Below, piece by piece: positions 1 to 10,900 of a stretch of DNA of 64,000 nucleotides. The position numbers and the translations under genes are program-made. Source of the stretch: Dermatophagoides farinae (Eukaryota; Arthropoda; Arachnida; Sarcoptiformes; Pyroglyphidae); contig NC_134677.1 of assembly GCF_024713945.1 (NCBI RefSeq), positions 8,702,001-8,766,000 of the forward strand, in the 5' to 3' direction. Below the pieces are notes generated by a model. That model saw only the letters and a program-made list of their open reading frames with translations, searched no databases and was not told the DNA's origin. The stretch's first letter is position 1, and each line of letters starts with the position of its first letter.

Positions 1-25
1 TGATGAACCATGAAAGGTCACCACC

Positions 26-3000
26 ATGAAACGAATCGTCATCATCATCATCGAGGACGTTTATCATCATACACACACATACACACACACACACACAACA
101 TATATGGCTTATATAGATTTTCAGGTAAAAAAAAATAAAAAACATTGGATTTCATCCACATTTGTGGTGTTTGATCCATAATAAAAAAATTTCTGTATAA
201 AAGGATTCAGTCGTTTTTTTGTTGTTCCTATTTTTTTTTATTATTATTTTGACTAAATATAGCCACACAAAACGCGCGCTCATTTGTTAAACATTAATCT
301 TCGAGTGTTTCTGTATGAGAGATAGAGAGACATTGAAAATTGAATGTAGGAAAAAAACAAGACGGCAATAGAAAGAAAAGAGAGAGAGAGAGAGAGAGAG
401 AGTAGGTAGGATGAATCAACGATGAATTGGATGTATAAAAATTCAAAAGAAGAAAAAGAAAAAAAAATTGGCTATATTTGGAACATTCAGAAAAAAAATA
501 AAACTAATTCCGCCACATTCATTTCAAACCGCCGCCACTGATCAAGGGTATTTTCACTACCACACAACAAGTGTTTTTCAAGCACACAAGGCAAAAAGGT
601 TTTCGTTTCTGTACACTTTACACGAACAAACAAACGATGGTCAAAACCATTAAAAAACACTGGTTATTAGTTTGCCAATAACAATGATAAACGTTTTTCT
701 TTCTGTTTGTTTGTTGTTCATTCGATTCGATTTGGTCATTACTAATATAACAAATGATTAGCGGTCAATGTTTGGGTCACCTGCGTTTTTTTTAGTTATG
801 TTTGGTCATTTATTTAACCAATTTAGCCATTGTTTAACATTATGTAACAAATGAAAAAAAAATACAATGTAAATGATCATAATAATAATAATATCTAGAT
901 CAAAATAGTAAACAATTTCAAATTAATTATAGCGGTAAATATGTTTTGCTTTGTTCAAAAATAATTACCGCCGGTGGTTGTGTTTATTTGCTTGCATTCG
1001 TCTGGAACATGTAAACGGTGGTGGCTTATTTTTATTAATTGTTTTTTTTTCTTTTGGATGAATGTGGTTTTTTTCATTTCTTTCTTTCTTTTTTTTCCAG
1101 GATCACATAGCCGAAGTATTACGTAAATGGGAACAAATTGATGATGAAATATGGGCAAAAATGATTTTTATGACTCGTAATAGACGGATAGCCAAAGCAT
1201 ATGTTCGTGTACCGGCCGTTATAATTGATGGTACCGATAATGGATTTGATGGCTATCGAGTTGGTTTAAATGGTTTCGAAGATCCATTTAGAGATCCAAT
1301 GACTGATCAATTAATGAATAATATTGAAAAGGTGTGGAAAGAAAAAAAAATAATAATTTTTATTTTCATTTCAATTAATTTGAAATTTTCAATTTCCATC
1401 CATATAGGGCTGTCGAATCGGTATCGATGATAATGGAAATATATTAATAAAACGTTATAGTATGGCAAATGTTTATGTACGATCATATCCATTGGATTAT
1501 AGCCATTCATGTGTTGATAATAACGTGATACGAATGAATGGCTTGCTAGAACTGCAAAAAAGATACATATTATTCGATATGTGTAAATTTGAAATGGCAA
1601 TGATGAATGAATTAAAATCAGCATATCCTGATCGTAGCCGTTTAGAACAACAATGTATCGTTATTATTGGTTTTGTTCGTGATAATCCAGATTCAATATT
1701 GGATATGCCTTGTTATGTAATGCTTATCAATATTGTTGCATTGGATATGCTCAAATCGAAATTAAATCCAGGTAAGTTGAATGATGAAACTTTCTAAAAT
1801 TTTATCGTTTTTTTTTGTCATTTATAATAAAGTCATGTATCGAAATATTGTCCCCCATAAGAAACGTGTTCCGGAATTTGTATCAATATTTCAACAACAA
1901 CAACAACATGATAATGATGGTGATAATCATAGTGATTGCTGTTCAGGTGATGATGATGATGATGATAATCATTATCCAATATATGGACAAATAATAGAAT
2001 CATCATCATCATATGGTGATAATTATTTATGGAAAAATAAAAATAATCATCGATATAACGAAAGACGTGGATTACTATATTCACACGAAAATGGACCACA
2101 ATCAATGCCAACATTGGCAAATATTCATCATCCATTACGTTATTTACCTCGTCTGGAACAAGGACAATCAGAAATGTCAATTCATTCAATGACGATGAAT
2201 AATAGACCACCTAAATTACCGCCGCGTGATAAGAAAAAACTTTCTCGTCAAATTAATACAATAAAATCGGCAAGAAAAAGTCAAAAAAATCATAATAATA
2301 ACAATTCTACTATAAGACGATCGGTAGAGATTCCATCACCGGATTATCATCATAATGAAGAAATATCGACCATTAAATCTAGATCAAATCGAACAAATAC
2401 GAAATGTATGAATGAAAATAGTAATAATGGTGAAAATATTTATGGAACAATAATGTTAACTAAAAATAATGGCTATCAAACATCATCGACAAAACAACGT
2501 GAACTAAATAGCCATCATAATAATAAAAATTGGCCAACAACAACAACAATCAATGATCGATATGAACGTTCGATGACAAAATCAATGCCAACATATTGTA
2601 TACGTAATAATAACAATGGTAGAACCGTGACTGGTCCATCTTCATTTCATAATCATCATCATTCAAATTCTACATCTTTTAATCGTACATTTATTGGTAA
2701 GTTGATGATGATGTTTTATGTCATCATTGTTCATTCATTTCTTTCTTTTTCTTCCATTCTTAAAAAGGTGATGGCCCAAATCTTATAATGAATCATCATC
2801 CTCATCATCTTGATGAAGATCCATATTATTCAGGTCTTGAAGCACGTGTGACATCGAATCGTTTGCATAGAAATCATCATAATAAAAATAATGAAGATGA
2901 AGATGTCGTCCAAACAAAAATGAAAGGTCTAAATTGGATGATGCGTAAAGTTCTTTCATCCAACTATATTAATATGCTTACATCACGACGACAGAAAAAG

Positions 3001-3195
3001 CAAAATAATAATAATAATAATAAAATACCAAAATCAAAATCCTCAACAAATGAATCATCTACGGATTCAGATCCCTATGTATCCATTAATGATGTTTATG
3101 AACCTATCTATGGTTATGGTATCAACAACAACAACAATATGAATTCTCGAATGTCAAATGGATGGCCAACTATTCAGGCTCGAATCAAACAATAG
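26..3195 (+). CDS. MH2-like domain protein, resembling the arthropod 'expansion' family
   Basis: Modelled exons are 26-124, 1101-1331, 1408-1771, 1833-2696 and 2768-3195, about 661 aa, all joining in frame with GT/AG ends. Residues from the end of exon 1 through exon 3 form one compact domain, with segments such as HIAEVLRKWEQIDDEIWAK and, near its end, MLINIVALDMLK; I read this as the MH2-like (SMAD/FHA superfamily) domain of 'expansion'-type proteins, from memory. Exons 4-5 are a low-complexity Asn/His/Ser tail with an Asp run, a PPKLPPR motif suited to SH3 binding, and three I-Y-G tyrosine motifs. The start is uncertain: an in-frame stop lies at 11-13, ATGs at 26 and 104 are both possible, and upstream exons may lie outside the window. 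If the family call is right it is cytoplasmic and not a DNA-binding SMAD, since no MH1 domain is visible. Confidence 0.62.
125..1100 (+). other. Large first intron of the MH2-like gene
   Basis: This 976-nt intron is far longer than the usual 40-100 nt here. It begins GTAAAA and ends with a pyrimidine tract and CAG at 1100. It holds a (GA)n run at about 380-402 and homopolymer tracts. No coding segment is convincing. Confidence 0.55.
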
Positions 3196-3532
3196 TGTTA
3201 TTCTTCATTCTAACAGTTTGTTTCCATTTTTCATTTGCATTTATTTATTTTCCATAGTCATCAACATTCTCATTTCATCAACATATATTGATTGATTGTT
3301 AGAGTTATTACTCATCGTTTATTTCAAACATTTAAATATCTTTGTCTTTTTTAAATTGAATATTTTTTTCAAAAAAAAAAATTTCAAATAAAAAAATATT
3401 CCCGAAAATATTAAATTTGTACGACCAAGAAAGTTCTTGAAAAATCTAAAAAAAATAAAAATCACGAATCAATTTGTTTGTGTTTATTTTGGGTGTATTT
3501 TTTTTAACAACAAAAATTTGAAATCTATAAAA
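3196..3532. other. Intergenic spacer between the MH2-like gene and strumpellin
   Basis: AT-rich 337 bp between two genes on the same strand. It carries an AATAAA at 3387-3392. The strumpellin frame is open upstream of its ATG, but those codons are low-complexity and unlike the family. Confidence 0.5.
3387..3392 (+). terminator. Candidate poly(A) signal of the MH2-like gene
   Basis: AATAAA lies 192 nt after the stop codon and before the next gene. Use of this signal is inferred from position only. Confidence 0.4.
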
Positions 3533-6500
3533 ATGCATGATTTTCTTGAAGATAATAATGTCTGTGGTCAAAATCTATTACGAATTGTTTCGCAGGGCAA
3601 TGCCATCATTGCTGAAATTCATCATCTTTCCGATATGGTACCGAATGTGTTTCGAATGGAAACAATCAGTTCAAATAATCGCCAAAATATGAATAATAAT
3701 AATTTCAGTGATCTAATAATGGATTTCAATTATTTTAAATCATCCGATTCGATTGAACGGCGTATTGAAAATGATGAAAAATTATTGATCAAAGATGAAG
3801 AATTACGTGAAACATATATCGAATTATTAGTGAAATTTTATCTACTTTTCGAAAGTATACATCGATATGCAATCGATTTGGAACGTTATCTAACTGAATT
3901 AGATGATGGAATTTACATACAACAAACGATTGAAACCTGTCCTGATGGATCATGATGGTAAACAATTATTATGTGAAGCTTTATATCTGATGGGCGTCAT
4001 TCTGTTGACAATGGATCATGAAATCAATGGAATTGTTCGTGAACGTATGCTAGTCTCTTATTATCGATATTCAGCATCTCGATCTTGTGATTCTCGCATT
4101 GATGATGTGTGCAATTTGATTCGTTCTACCGGTTATGTACCAAACACTAAACGACCGATAAATTATCCTGAAGATTTTTTTAAACGTACTAAAATTCGTA
4201 CTAGTTTTGCGCGATTGATTATTGGACGTTTACGTACAGATGATGTTTATAATTTATCATCTGTTTATCCTAAACCTGAACATCGTTCAGTTGGCCTATC
4301 CACACAGGCATCAATGCTATTCGTATGTTTGTATTTTGTTCCAGAAATTCTGTCTACTGAATTTGCAATAATGCGTGAAATAGTGGATAAATTTTTCGCC
4401 GATAATTTTGTCATCTCTATCTATATGGGAACCATCGTTAATCTGATTGAACATTGGGATCCATATAAAGCGGCTAAAGCAGCATTAAACAATACCGTTG
4501 ATGGTAAAAATATTCGAACCTGTGCAAAACGATTCCGTAGCGAAATGGAAGATTTAAATGGAAAAATTCCACAATTTCTAAAAGAAGGTATCATAACCGA
4601 AGAAACTATTCTGAATAAAATTAATGAATATATGAATACAAGCCGCAATGCTAATGTTACATTACGTTGGATTATGTTACATACAGTACCGATGCAAGGT
4701 GATTTTATTGACACCCACCAATCAATGAAACGTTGTCGACAGATTCGTGAACAAATTATTACCGAACTTAAATTCAATTCAATAGATCTGTTTCATTTAT
4801 TATTGAATACATCTGAATTCGAATTACGTATACGAGATATTTATAAACAAATTCTACAGAATCGTCACGATAAAGTGATTAAATATCGTGAAGAATCCTA
4901 TAGCCGTATCAAAGAATTGGCCGAAGTGTTTTCCGGACAAAAACCATTGAGTCGTATTGAACCGAATGCAAATCTTCAGAATTGGTTTGAAAATTTTGCC
5001 AAAAAAATCGATGATATTTGTTTGGAGACGGATAGTGACCGAAATCAGGCCAATCAAATGTCAAGAAAATTAATACAGCTAATTAAAGCATTGGAAGAAA
5101 TTCAAGAACTTGGCCAACTTGAAAGTAATCTACAGATCAAACAATGTCTATGCGAAACACATAATTATCTTTGTTTGATGATCAAAACTATTGGTATTCG
5201 TGATGAGATATTGGTTACACAACAGATTATTGCCGATCTTTCATATGCATGGCGTATCATTGATGATTGTTTCACACAATTCATGCAAAAAGGAATTAAA
5301 AAAGATCCAAGTTTAGTTGCTAAACTTCGTGCAGCATTCTTGAAACTGGCCTCGGCTCTAGATTTACCATTATTGAGAATTAATCAGGCATCATCACCGG
5401 ATCTGATAATGGTCTCACAATTTTATTCATCCGAATTAGTTTCCTATGTTCGTAAAGTATTGCATATTATTCCGGAAACAATGTTTACATTGATGGCCAA
5501 CATAATCAATATACAGACTAATACGTTACGAGAACTGCCTACACGTTTAATGAAAGATCAATTGAAAAATTATGCACAATTAGATGAACGTTATGAAATT
5601 GCTCGATTAACGCATTCAATATCGGTTTTTACCGAAGGTGTATTGGCCATGAAAACCACATTGGTCGGTGTCATACAAATTGATCCGAAAAAATTATTGG
5701 AAGAAGGTATACGAAGAGAACTTGTACGACAGGTAGCTGCTGCCTTTCATCATACAATAGTATTTAATTCAAAATCGAAAAATATTGAAATTTTATCAAA
5801 ACTTGAAGAATTGAAAAAAATAATGGATGGTTTTCGTCGTACATTCGAATATATACAGGATTATGTTTGTATAAATGGATTGAAAATGTGGCAAGAAGAA
5901 TTATCACGAATAATCAATTATAATGTTGAACAAGAATGTAATGCTTTCATGCGGCAAAAAGTTCTTGATTATCAATCATTATATCAATCAAAATCGGTAC
6001 CGATACCAAAATATCCACCATTAGATCAACAATCATCGAATTTTATTGGCCGTATTGTAAGAGAATTAACACGAATCACTGATTATCGAACCACCATCTA
6101 TGTTTATGGTATTTCTGCATGGCATGATCAACGAACACGTTCAGAAATTATTGATTCAAAGTTATTTTCATTAATATTGAAAAATTTCGGTGTAGCCGGT
6201 ACCAATGGCTTGGATAGATTGCTTTCATTTCAAATTGTTGCCGAATTGAATACAATATTCACAATGATTGATACGAATTTTACACGTAGTAAATCAACAA
6301 TCGAATGTTTTGCAATAATCAATAATTATTTGAATAATGAAACACCCAATGGTATTATAACTTGTAAGTTTTTTTTTATTTTATTTTTTCATTATAATTT
6401 GATATAATTAATTGTCTCAATCCCTTTTCATTGATAGCTAAAAGTTTTATTGGTCATTATCTACCGATGATGAATCGTTTATCAAAAATTCTATCCAAAT

Positions 6501-7356
6501 TGGCCGAATCGATTGGACATCTTGGACAGTTACAAATTATCCGTCAGAATCTTGTTTATGAATTACGAATGGCATCAAAATTTCATGCAAGACAATTGTC
6601 ATCAGCATTAGAAGTCTTGAACAATGCTTTAATGACCGATTTTCAAAAACAATCCACTAATATCATTAATGATGAATCATTAGAAGCTACTGAAAAACTT
6701 TCATCAATTTTCAAAGATGAAAGTCCACTTTTATTTGAATTATCCAATTATCTTGAATATAATGGTCAATCTGAACCGTTACTTAAGGTAAGCAAAAGCT
6801 ATATTAATGAAAAAAAACTTTAAAAATAACGTTTCCAATTTTTTTCCCTAAAAGATTTATACAAAAAATCGTTTACCACCAAATTTCGAGACCATATTAT
6901 TATTGTTGCTCATTTCACAGATGCCAAAATTTATTTATGTTAAAGATATTAATGCATTAACATCATCAGTATCTAGTCAGAAGAATAATGAATCAATCGA
7001 TGGTACACCATTCATTTTCGGCATATTAACCATACTGCGACAATTCCATAATGATTTGTCCATACGTTTCTTTCGTTTTAGTTCACAATTTGTTAACGCC
7101 TGTATTCAGGCAGCTCATTCGCCAAAGTTAGTTTCATTTCTCATTCATAATGAATTCCTAAGAAAAATCTCTTAATTTATGTTTCCATTTCAGTCAACAA
7201 AAACAGGACATTCCAATCGAAGCATTAAACATGTTACAATTTCTACATCATTGCTGTACGTTTGGTGGTTATAAACGTAAATTAATTACTCAATATTTAC
7301 CGGATTCAATATTTGATCAATTTCATTGCCTTGGATTGTATTCATTTGCAAAATGA
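3533..7356 (+). CDS. WASHC5: WASH complex subunit 5 (strumpellin), with an apparent one-base frameshift
   Basis: Strumpellin is the large core subunit of the WASH complex, which activates Arp2/3 on endosomes for retromer-dependent sorting. Exons are 3533-6363, 6438-6787, 6855-7126 and 7194-7356. The product is about 1204 aa if one base is skipped, against about 1159 in human. Similarity is strong throughout: the start MHDFLEDNNVCGQNLLRIVS, then MLVSYYRYSASR, NEYM-type helices, KLRAAFLKLASALDLPLLRI and RIINYNVEQECN. The ATG at 3533 was chosen because the family begins M-x-D-F-L. Frame break: translation from 3533 ends at TGA 3953-3955, while the family-like reading resumes in the +1 frame from 3939; skipping T3938 restores alignment without gaps. 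The rest of the gene is open and conserved, so sequencing error, true frameshifting and a recent lesion all remain possible. Confidence 0.93.
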
Positions 7357-7603
7357 TAACACACAGTGATTTGTTATTCATTCATTTCAATTGATCGACC
7401 ATGAAAATAGACGATCAATCAATTTTTTTTGTTTTTGACATTCAATTTTTACATCCTTCGGAAGCAGCACTCACACTCATTTCAGCTCAAGGCTTCCGTC
7501 AGATGGGCGGCTATGTGATTGTCTTCAAACTCAAATAAAAATTTTTTAAAATAAAAATTGAACTCAATTTGCCTATACTTTGCCAGTAAATCAAATTTTT
7601 CCG
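7357..7603. other. 3' flank of strumpellin
   Basis: Sequence between the strumpellin stop and the foldback palindrome. An AATAAA at 7534-7539 is the likely poly(A) signal. Nothing else is recognised. Confidence 0.45.
7534..7539 (+). terminator. Candidate poly(A) signal of strumpellin
   Basis: AATAAA lies about 180 nt past the stop codon and just before the foldback palindrome. Assigned by position only. Confidence 0.45.
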
Positions 7604-7624
7604 CAATTTACTTTTTTTTGAACT

Positions 7625-7643
7625 AAGTGCTGCCATCTATTGA
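7625..7643 (-). promoter_or_regulatory. CTCF-core-like motif, left arm of the palindrome
   Basis: The minus strand reads TCAATAGATGGCAGCACTT. Positions YAGRKGGCRS of the known CTCF core are matched. Only the outer C/G positions differ. Factor identity is inference. Confidence 0.35.
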
Positions 7644-7811
7644 TAGCAATAACAACCAAATTTCTGAGGTGCCGAAAGTGGCGGCCCCTAGCGGATTTCT
7701 ACTCAACTAATTTTTTGCATTTTTTGTCATTTTTTCGTAAAATTTTAGTTCAGTGTAAATCCGTTAGGGGTCGCCACTTTCGGCACCTCAGAAATTTGGT
7801 TATTATTGCTA

Positions 7812-7830
7812 TTAATAGATGGCAGCACTT
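7812..7830 (+). promoter_or_regulatory. CTCF-core-like motif, right arm of the palindrome
   Basis: The plus strand reads TTAATAGATGGCAGCACTT, one base different from the left-arm copy and in the opposite orientation. Factor identity is inference. Confidence 0.35.
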
Positions 7831-7916
7831 GGTTCAAAAAAATAATAAATTGACTGAATGGCTGTAGATTGAACAAACATTAATGTTCTGACGGTGAAAT
7901 TCTTTTATCTTTTATA

Positions 7917-7922
7917 TTTATT
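7917..7922 (-). terminator. Candidate poly(A) signal of agrin
   Basis: TTTATT on the plus strand, AATAAA on the minus strand, lies 35 nt downstream of the agrin stop codon. This spacing is typical of the short 3' UTRs here. Confidence 0.5.
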
Positions 7923-7956
7923 AGTCTTAAAAATCTATCTTATAAATAATTGTTTA

Positions 7957-10900
7957 CTAATTGAAAGAACAGTCAAATGAATTCTGTACATTATTTATGA
8001 TCAATATTCCTTCGATTTTAAGCATTTCTATACAGCCGATAAAATTTTGATAATAAGCCGGTGTAAGGCCATTTGGTAGCGAATGGCATCCACCGATCCA
8101 TAGTTTTCCATTTGTATTCAATTCATTGGCGCCATCCTGAGAAAGAGAGCTGGACATGTATTTTTCATCCACTTCCATAGTGCCTATTCGTTTATCTCTG
8201 TGGAAAAAAATTCCAATAAATCAATGTATTTTTTTAATGATGAAATATCCAAATCAATTTTCATACCTGGTTAGTGTAACCTGATGAAGTTCACCATCAT
8301 TGATCTTGATTGAACTTCGTATACTAAGATAAGTGGATCGTATACCTAGATTAAAACTGAATTCCAGATAACCATCGATCAATATTAATGCAATATAATC
8401 CGAAATTGTATTCGAATCATTGCTCAACCAAAAGATTAATCCATCTTCATTTTTTGTCCGTAATTTCAATTCGATTAAATTTTTATGATAATTAATTCTG
8501 AAAAAAATATGAAATAAAATAAAATTCATTAAGTAAAAATGTAAAAAAATTCTAGTACAATTGCAAATCCACTGTAGTCATATTGTCCAAATAGGATCTT
8601 CGTAATATTGAATTGGAATTCTTTTCGATAGCTATTAAAAATAAAAATGTGAGGTACAGATGTTATAAGAATAATTTCGACAGATCGGTTTACCTTTTTC
8701 ACAAAATTCACCGTGATAATTTGGCTGACAACGGCAAATGAATGCATTTACTGGCAAAAAAAGAATTCATCATTAATCTTTATAATAATAACAAATTATC
8801 GATCACTTACACCATGGTAAACATTGGCCATTATGGCATGGATTTTCTACTCCACAAGGTGGACCCTGATATGGTTGAACATTCACTAGATTTATTGCCT
8901 TATCAATAATGTTTCGTTGTATGATGCCATTGACCACAATACGTTGTATTGCTCCATTAAAATAGTCGCTAACATTTTGTGTGGAAGGCATACCACCCAG
9001 ATATAATGGTTGATTGAGATTTAATTCATTCAGATTTCCGATTGCCATATCTGTCAATAAGGGACTGTGATTCGTTGCAAATAATGAAAAATTAATTCAA
9101 ATGGAAATAATTTGTTGATTATAACATACTCATCATCCATTTGTAACATTCCAATTTTAGATTGACGTATCATGACTATTCGATGCCATTCTCCAAGTTT
9201 CAATCGATTTTGAGACCTGGATTTTTTTTCCCAAAAAATTATCACATCAGTCATAAATAGAAATTACATGAAACTTACTTGATAGAAACACTTCCACTAT
9301 TTTTGGCGCGAGAAAAAAAATCCAAATATCAAATTTGAAAATAAAGATTTCACTTTTTTACCTTTTGTTTTTTGGATTTCCAAGATTAAAATCAAAATAA
9401 ATATGACCCTGATTTAGATGAAGTTGAAGGAAATCACCTTGAGTATGGCCATTGAACATGACTAAACCATTCAATGCTCGTGTCATAAGCCAAACTGTTC
9501 GAGAGGAACAAATGTGGATTTTAATTTCTCAAAATTCTATCATCAATACGAAACCAACCTTCAATTACAAATGTTTGGCTAACACCTTGTAACGTTGGCA
9601 ATTGTACATAGGATTGATTCCAGAAATCCATGACAGCAACTGAATGAGCTACATTTTGAAAAAAAATTTGGTAATAATATTTTCAGGTAAAATTTTTTTC
9701 TTCTGGCTTACATTTATTACAAACATGATGATCATATTGACAGAATGTGCATTTATGTCCTGAACATATTTTCGTTTCACATTGTTCACCAATAAATTCT
9801 TTTGGACATATACATTTAAATGATAAATTACGTTGCCGACATTTGCCACCATTTTTACAAAACGATTGATTACAAGCACTTTTGTCACAATTTTCTAAAT
9901 TGGAAAAAAATCAATAATTTTAATTCAATCAAACACACACACAAACAACGTACCGATATTGATCCAGTTAATAAATTCGGAATTCTGATCCAAATGAACA
10001 CGATTATCATTAATGATCAATGAATGTAGACAACCAGTAAAGTTTTTCTTTACGCTTAGAAGATCGGCAAATTTTTTCTGATTCAATGATGGTAATCCAC
10101 CGATGAAAAGACTATGACCTAAATCTAAAAGTTTGTGAGGACCTTCACTTTTGCCGATTATCTGATCATTATTTATAGATAGTGAAGCTTCGGCAAATTG
10201 ACGATTAATCTGTATGACTAGATTACGGCCAAGTGTAACAGGCTTTGATCCTTTCAGAACAACAGTTCCACTTCCCAGATTGAATCTTAATTCAATAAAT
10301 GAATTTTTGATAATCAATGCAATATAATCGCCTTCTCCCGTATTTGTTTGTCCATTATACAGAATGATACCATCCATAGAAAATGTTATGATTTCCAATT
10401 TAATTTTCACTTTCGAATGTGCTTTAAGCGTATCCATTTCGAGGAAAGCATCACCGTTGAAGTGAATATTTTCCGATTCTTCATATCGATAATCATAATC
10501 AACCATTGTTGGCATGGTTGGACCGGTATTCAAAACAATCTCATTTTCGGACATGTCCAACATTTTAGTCAAACGAACATCATAATCTTGATAACGAGTT
10601 GAACGACGTACTGGACTTGTTGTGGCAGAATCTTGAAATACAATCGTAGTAGGATAACAACTATCCGATGGTAATGACATGATAGATTTGTGCGTTTTAC
10701 ATGAATACAATTTCAGATGGCATTCAGATTCATAGATTTTTCCATCACTACCACATACTGGATCCGTACTGAAAGGACAATCAAAATCGCAAACACAATG
10801 GGAATTTTTGCATATTGCACTGAAATTGCATTGAATATTATCAGTACAAGATATCATATCGGTCGTAATATTGAGGTCGATTGGACATTGATCCAGATGT

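Larger units (their letters stand above)
7604..7852. repeat. Long imperfect palindrome (foldback or MITE-like element)
   Basis: Left arm 7604-7698 and right arm 7757-7852 are inverted copies, with about one mismatch per 10-15 bases by eye. Weaker pairing continues inward to about 7715 and 7740, leaving a loop of roughly 25 nt. It sits between the convergent 3' ends of strumpellin and agrin. It carries no coding potential, and I could not define a target-site duplication. Each arm contains one copy of the TAGATGGCAGCACTT motif, in opposite orientations. It could be a non-autonomous foldback transposon or an inverted duplication of a regulatory segment. Confidence 0.8.

Noticed and set aside
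3437-3532. Extension of strumpellin upstream of ATG 3533
   Set aside because: The extra residues are Lys/Asn/Phe-rich and unlike the family, which begins M-x-D-F-L at 3533.
3932-3955. An intron explaining the strumpellin frame break
   Set aside because: The two conserved reading frames abut with no spare sequence; no GT/AG pair could fit, and family alignment leaves no gap.
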